A stretch of DNA of 64,000 nucleotides from Holophagaceae bacterium (GTDB lineage Bacteria; Acidobacteriota; Holophagae; Holophagales; Holophagaceae). Position 1 is the first letter of the stretch; the number at the start of each line of letters is the position of its first letter. The DNA is taken from the NCBI GenBank assembly GCA_016722505.1, contig JADKJH010000001.1, forward strand, positions 1,364,001-1,428,000. The letters are read 5' to 3'. The notes below the pieces were generated by a model. It was not told the origin of the DNA. It did not search any database and worked only from the letters and a program-made list of their open reading frames with translations. The translations under genes and the position numbers were made by a program. Of the stretch, positions 60,159 to 64,000 are shown in pieces.

Positions 60159-62849
60159 ATGAATGCCCAACGTCCCGATCCCGATGCGCTGCTCCGCCAG
60201 GTGCAGGACGAGGAAGCGCGGAAGCGGCGCGCGCAGCTGAAAGTGTTCTTCGGCGCAGCCCCGGGAGTCGGGAAAACCTACGCGATGCTGACCGAGGCCC
60301 GCCGCCGGAAGTCTGAAGGCGATGATGTGGTCATCGGCGTGGTGGAGACCCACGGGCGTTCCGAAACCGCCGCTCTGGCTGAAGGGCTGGAAGAGATACC
60401 GAAACGCGAGCTCGCCTACCGGGGCGTTTTCTACCCCGAGTTCGACCTGGACGCCGCCTTGAAACGCCACCCAGCGGTCATCCTCATGGACGAGCTGGCC
60501 CACACAAACATCAAGGGCGCCCTCCATGACAAGCGATGGCAGGACGTCATGGAACTGCTGGATGCAGGCATCGACGTCTACACCACCATCAACGTGCAGC
60601 ACCTGGAAAGCCTGCGGGACGTGGTGGCCCAGATCACCGGAATCATCGTGCGCGAGTCCGTGCCCGACACGGTGCTGGAGCGGGCGGACGAGGTCGAACT
60701 GGTGGACCTCCAACCTGAAGAGCTGCAGCAGCGCCTGAAGGAGGGCAAGGTCTACGTGCCGGATCAGGCGCGAGCCGCGCTGGATCGATTTTTCCGCAAA
60801 GGCAATCTGCTGGCCCTCCGGGAGCTGGCCCTGCGTCGGACAGCGGACCGTGTAGACGCGGAGATGCGCCGCTACATGGCGTCTGAAGGCATCAGCAAGA
60901 CCTGGGCTGCGGGCGATCGTCTGCTGGTTTGCGTGGGTCCAAACGAAATGTCCCGGCGCGTGATTCGCGCCACGCGCCGCATGGCCGAAGCGCTGGGCGG
61001 CGCGGAGTGGATGGCGGTCTACGTGGAAACCCCCCGGCATGTCCGCTATGGCGAGGAGGACCGGGCGCGCATCGACGAAAACCTTAGGCTCGCCGAGCGA
61101 TTGGGTGCCGAGACGGTGGTGCTGCAGGGCGGCCAGGCGCTCGCCGAGGACATCCTCAACCTGGCCCGTTCGCGGAATGTCACCAAGCTGGTGGTCGGCA
61201 AGCCCACCCGCTCCCGTTGGCTAGAGCTGCTGGCGGGTTCGCTGGTGGATGAACTGGTGCGGGGCAGCGGCGATATCGATGTCTATGTCATCACCGGCGA
61301 CTCGGGTGGTGACGTTGTGAAACCCAGCCTTCACCCCCGTGCACACAGTCCCTTCCACCATTACCTTTGGGCAGCATCTGCCGTAGCGATCTCAACAGGC
61401 CTTTCCCAATTGGTCTTCCGGCTCGTGAACCTGGAAGACGTCGTCATGGTCTACATGCTGGGCATCGTCGCGGTGGCCGTTCGCTTCGGCCGCGGACCCT
61501 CGCTCACGGCGTCGTTGTTGAGCGTCCTGGCCTTTGATTTTTTCTTCGTGCCACCCTACCTCACGTTCACAGTTTCGGATTTCCGCCATCTGGGCACCTT
61601 CGGCGTGATGCTTTCGGTGGGCTTGGTCATCGGCAACCTGACCGCGCAAATCCGCCAACAAGCTGTTCTGGCCCGCACCCGGGAGGAGCGGACCCAGGCT
61701 CTATATCGCTTGAGCCGGGAGCTGGCCAGAGGCGCGGATTCGGCACCGCTCGTGGCTTCGGCCATCCGCAATCTTGCCTCGCAATTCCATAGCCAGGTGG
61801 TGGTGCTGCTCCCGGATGAAGATGGGCGGTTGAAGCCTTCCGAAGCCGAGCCCGCCTATCCGATCCATGACCAGGAATTGGGTGTGGCGCGCTGGGTTTT
61901 CGAGCACGGCGAGCCTGCAGGGCTAGGCACCGACACGTTGCCGGGCGCCAAGGCCATGTACCTGCCGATGTTGGGTGCCAGCGGTTCCGTAGGTGTGCTG
62001 GGCATCCAGCCCGAGGGCTCGGCGACCTGGATGGAACCTGGCCAGAAACATCTTCTGGAAGCCTTTGCTAACCAGACCGCTCTGGCTCTGGAGCGGGCAC
62101 AGCTATCTGCCCAGCGCAGCCACGCCCAGGTGCAGATGGAACGCGAGCAGATGCGCAATGCATTGCTCAGCTCCGTCAGCCACGATCTGCGCACGCCCCT
62201 TGGGACCATCACTGGCGCGGCCTCCGCATTGCTGGATGAGTCTGCGCAGATGGCCGAGGGCACCCGGCACGAGATGCTGCAGACCATCCAGGAGGAAGCC
62301 CATCGCCTCCATCGCCTGGTTACGAATCTGCTGGACCTTACGCGGCTGGAGTCCGGCGCCTTGGCGGTGCACAAGGAATGGACACCCATGGAAGAAGTGG
62401 TCGGCACTGCTCTGAACCGGATTGAATCACAGATCCTCGGCCGGGACATCCGCGTGGAATTACCCCCCGATCTGCCACTGGTTCCCCTCGATCCTGTCTT
62501 GTTCGAGCAGGTGGTCATCAATCTGGTGGAGAATGCCGCCAAGTTCTCGCCAGCTGATCAGCCCATCACGATCAAGGCCTGGGCCACGGAACGCAACTTC
62601 ACGCTGGTGGTGCAGGACAGCGGGCCTGGCATTCCCGAGGGCCACGAGGAACGCATCTTCGAGAAACTTGTGCGGCTGCCTGGCACGAGCGCTCCGGGAG
62701 CGGGCCTCGGCCTCGCCATCTGCCGGGGAATCGTGCAGGCACATGGGGGCCGCATCCAGGCCGCCAATCGGCCCATGGGGGGCGCTCAGGTTCTGGTGAG
62801 CCTACCTTTGGAAGACGCCCCGCCCGCCCCGCCAACGGAGGGCCCATGA
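60159..62849 (+). CDS. kdpD: Sensor histidine kinase KdpD
   Basis: 896 residues in the canonical order: KdpD domain with Walker A FFGAAPGVGKTYAML and ILMDELAHTNIKG (~25-235), a universal-stress-like domain (~250-375), four membrane helices (~400-495), a GAF-like domain, then HisKA with SVSHDLRTPLGTITGAASALL near 674 and a HATPase (VINLVENAAKFS, DSGPGIPEGHEERIF, GAGLGLAICRGIV). It senses low potassium or turgor and phosphorylates KdpE. A separate promoter could lie in the 143 bp upstream. Overlaps kdpE by four bases. Confidence 0.97.
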   Translation: MNAQRPDPDALLRQVQDEEARKRRAQLKVFFGAAPGVGKTYAMLTEARRRKSEGDDVVIGVVETHGRSETAALAEGLEEIPKRELAYRGVFYPEFDLDAALKRHPAVILMDELAHTNIKGALHDKRWQDVMELLDAGIDVYTTINVQHLESLRDVVAQITGIIVRESVPDTVLERADEVELVDLQPEELQQRLKEGKVYVPDQARAALDRFFRKGNLLALRELALRRTADRVDAEMRRYMASEGISKTWAAGDRLLVCVGPNEMSRRVIRATRRMAEALGGAEWMAVYVETPRHVRYGEEDRARIDENLRLAERLGAETVVLQGGQALAEDILNLARSRNVTKLVVGKPTRSRWLELLAGSLVDELVRGSGDIDVYVITGDSGGDVVKPSLHPRAHSPFHHYLWAASAVAISTGLSQLVFRLVNLEDVVMVYMLGIVAVAVRFGRGPSLTASLLSVLAFDFFFVPPYLTFTVSDFRHLGTFGVMLSVGLVIGNLTAQIRQQAVLARTREERTQALYRLSRELARGADSAPLVASAIRNLASQFHSQVVVLLPDEDGRLKPSEAEPAYPIHDQELGVARWVFEHGEPAGLGTDTLPGAKAMYLPMLGASGSVGVLGIQPEGSATWMEPGQKHLLEAFANQTALALERAQLSAQRSHAQVQMEREQMRNALLSSVSHDLRTPLGTITGAASALLDESAQMAEGTRHEMLQTIQEEAHRLHRLVTNLLDLTRLESGALAVHKEWTPMEEVVGTALNRIESQILGRDIRVELPPDLPLVPLDPVLFEQVVINLVENAAKFSPADQPITIKAWATERNFTLVVQDSGPGIPEGHEERIFEKLVRLPGTSAPGAGLGLAICRGIVQAHGGRIQAANRPMGGAQVLVSLPLEDAPPAPPTEGP

Positions 62850-63538
62850 CCGGCCAAATCACGCTCCTGGTGGTGGAGGACGAACCCCAGATGCTGCGGT
62901 TCCTGCGGGCTTCGCTGCAAAGCCACGGCTATCGCGTGGTAGAAGCCATCACCGCTGAAGAAGGAATGCGCCTGGCCACGCTTCATCAGCCCGACATCAT
63001 CCTTACGGACCTGGGGCTGCCGGACTTTGATGGCTTGGAACTGACCCGGAAGCTGCGGGAGTGGACGGACCGCCCCATCCTGGTCATCTCAGCCCGCGGC
63101 CAGGAGGAAGACAAAGTGAAGGCGCTGGATGCCGGGGCCGACGACTACCTTACGAAACCCTTTGGCATCGGCGAACTGCTGGCGCGCATCCGCGTGGCGC
63201 TACGCCACACCCAACGTACCGGCGAGGCGGAGGATCCGGTTTTCGAACTGGGCCGATGGCGGGTGGATCTGTCGAAACGCGAAGTGCGCGTGGAGGGCCT
63301 GGAAGTCCATCTCACGCCCAACGAATACAAGCTGCTCACCACGCTGATACGCAACGCCGGCAAAGTGCTCACCCATCGCATGCTCCTGAAGGAAGTCTGG
63401 GGCGCATCCGCGGGAGCCCAACCCCACTATCTCCGCGTCTACATGGCGCAACTCAGGCAGAAGCTGGAAGAGGATTCCGCGCGGCCCAAGCACCTTATCA
63501 CCGAGCCGGGTGTCGGCTACCGCTTGAAGCTGGAGTAG
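62846..63538 (+). CDS. kdpE: Response regulator KdpE
   Basis: 230 residues: receiver domain with acceptor Asp55 in IILTDLGLPDFDGLE and the TKPF lysine (DDYLTKPFGIGELL), then an OmpR/PhoB winged-helix DNA-binding domain (VHLTPNEYKLLTTLIRNAGKVLTHRMLLKEVWG). Activates kdpFABC when phosphorylated by KdpD. Its binding site would be expected before the kdp genes, most likely upstream of 53974 or near 55350; I could not pick out a convincing box. Confidence 0.97.
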   Translation: MTGQITLLVVEDEPQMLRFLRASLQSHGYRVVEAITAEEGMRLATLHQPDIILTDLGLPDFDGLELTRKLREWTDRPILVISARGQEEDKVKALDAGADDYLTKPFGIGELLARIRVALRHTQRTGEAEDPVFELGRWRVDLSKREVRVEGLEVHLTPNEYKLLTTLIRNAGKVLTHRMLLKEVWGASAGAQPHYLRVYMAQLRQKLEEDSARPKHLITEPGVGYRLKLE

Positions 63539-63600
63539 GGGTTTCATTCCGTGGTGCCGGAGTGGTTCGGTACCCGCGGTAAAGAGATATAGACTGGCCC

Positions 63601-64000
63601 ATGGATTCTCAACTTGATACACCATCAGTCGTGGCTGCCCAGGATCCAGAAGGGCCTTCGCCCTGGATTCCGTTGGGCCCTGCACATCTATTCTTCTGGG
63701 TGGTGCTCATCTGGCCCCTGGTGTCGGGTCTGGTTTTTTCACCGGTGATGCGGTTGCTCGGGCCGAGAGCCGGAGTTTTCTCATGGTTCTTTACGGCGGT
63801 GTTCTGGGCTCTTGGTGGCGGCGCCATCCTCCTGGGATTCAAGGGTATGCAGACAGAAAATCCGGGTTCGGCGCAGCGTGGCGCATTCATTGCCACCATT
63901 GTGATTTGGCTCCTCCAAGTGGCCTTCGGGTTGGTCCTGCGATTCCAGGCCATCAAGTTCGGTGATGGCTGGCACACCTACCTACGCGTTTCTCCCCTGG
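63601..64000 (+). CDS. Membrane protein of unknown function, C-terminal part outside the window
   Basis: An ATG at 63601 opens a frame still unbroken at base 64000 (133 residues). A Pro/Glu-rich start is followed by three hydrophobic helices: HLFFWVVLIWPLVSGLVFS, WFFTAVFWALGGGAILLGF and FIATIVIWLLQVAFGLVLRF. No family recognised and no clear link to kdp. The ribosome site is weak (AGAGATA about 15 bases upstream). Confidence 0.6.
   Translation, partial: MDSQLDTPSVVAAQDPEGPSPWIPLGPAHLFFWVVLIWPLVSGLVFSPVMRLLGPRAGVFSWFFTAVFWALGGGAILLGFKGMQTENPGSAQRGAFIATIVIWLLQVAFGLVLRFQAIKFGDGWHTYLRVSPL

Overview
The window is GC-rich, gene-dense bacterial chromosome with no tRNA, rRNA, CRISPR array or phage that I could see. 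Ser/Thr kinases (one with a long TPR sensor half), a DUF4388 protein, an anaerobic benzoyl-CoA pathway, ferredoxin-dependent 2-oxoacid oxidation and ADP-forming acyl-CoA synthetases together suggest an anaerobic or facultative Acidobacteriota of the Holophagae (Geothrix-like). That placement is inference from gene content, not from a marker gene.

Layout. 1-9 kb: signalling and housekeeping genes (Ser/Thr kinase, DUF4388/TPR, upp, a TrpC-like barrel fused to a histone-H1-like tail, eno, an FtsB/DivIC-like gene, dapF, parA, and a parB with a frameshift). 9-18 kb: accD, folC, kinase-TPR, CDF transporter, an odd periplasmic-binding/Cys-motif membrane protein, and an L,D-transpeptidase fused to a Mur ligase. 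18-25 kb: a small Cys-rich gene followed by a MITE-like palindromic insertion, then a three-gene operon coupling a 2-oxoacid:ferredoxin oxidoreductase to an ADP-forming acyl-CoA synthetase, an OmpA protein, and a decayed hemerythrin gene.

25-54 kb is an aromatic-degradation island. A thioesterase points away from a very AT-rich promoter region. A long plus-strand operon follows: had, dch, an activase plus HgdB-like pair, ADP-forming CoA ligase, thiolase, enoyl-CoA hydratase, hydroxyacyl-CoA dehydrogenase, a ketopantoate-reductase/aldehyde-ferredoxin-oxidoreductase/MoaD triple fusion, and a second thiolase. Converging on it is a minus-strand operon: oah, bcrC, bcrB, bcrA, bcrD (frameshifted), hcrC, hcrA, hcrB. 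Flanking genes are a tandem GNAT, an SDR and a CoA-transferase. Together they describe 4-hydroxybenzoyl-CoA to benzoyl-CoA (HcrABC), ATP-dependent ring reduction (class I BcrABCD), ring hydration, oxidation and hydrolytic cleavage (Dch, Had, Oah), then beta-oxidation. No AMP-forming benzoate-CoA ligase, dedicated ferredoxin, glutaryl-CoA dehydrogenase or transcription regulator for this pathway lies in the window.

54-64 kb: an outer-membrane beta-barrel gene, a two-helix small membrane protein, the complete kdpFABC potassium pump, kdpDE, and a partial membrane protein at the right edge.

Three genes (parB, bcrD, the hemerythrin gene) carry reading-frame breaks, two of them clearly in short homopolymers, so sequence error must be weighed against real inactivation. 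The strongest candidate for something undescribed is the triple fusion at 34813-37737 together with the activase/HgdB-like pair in the same operon.
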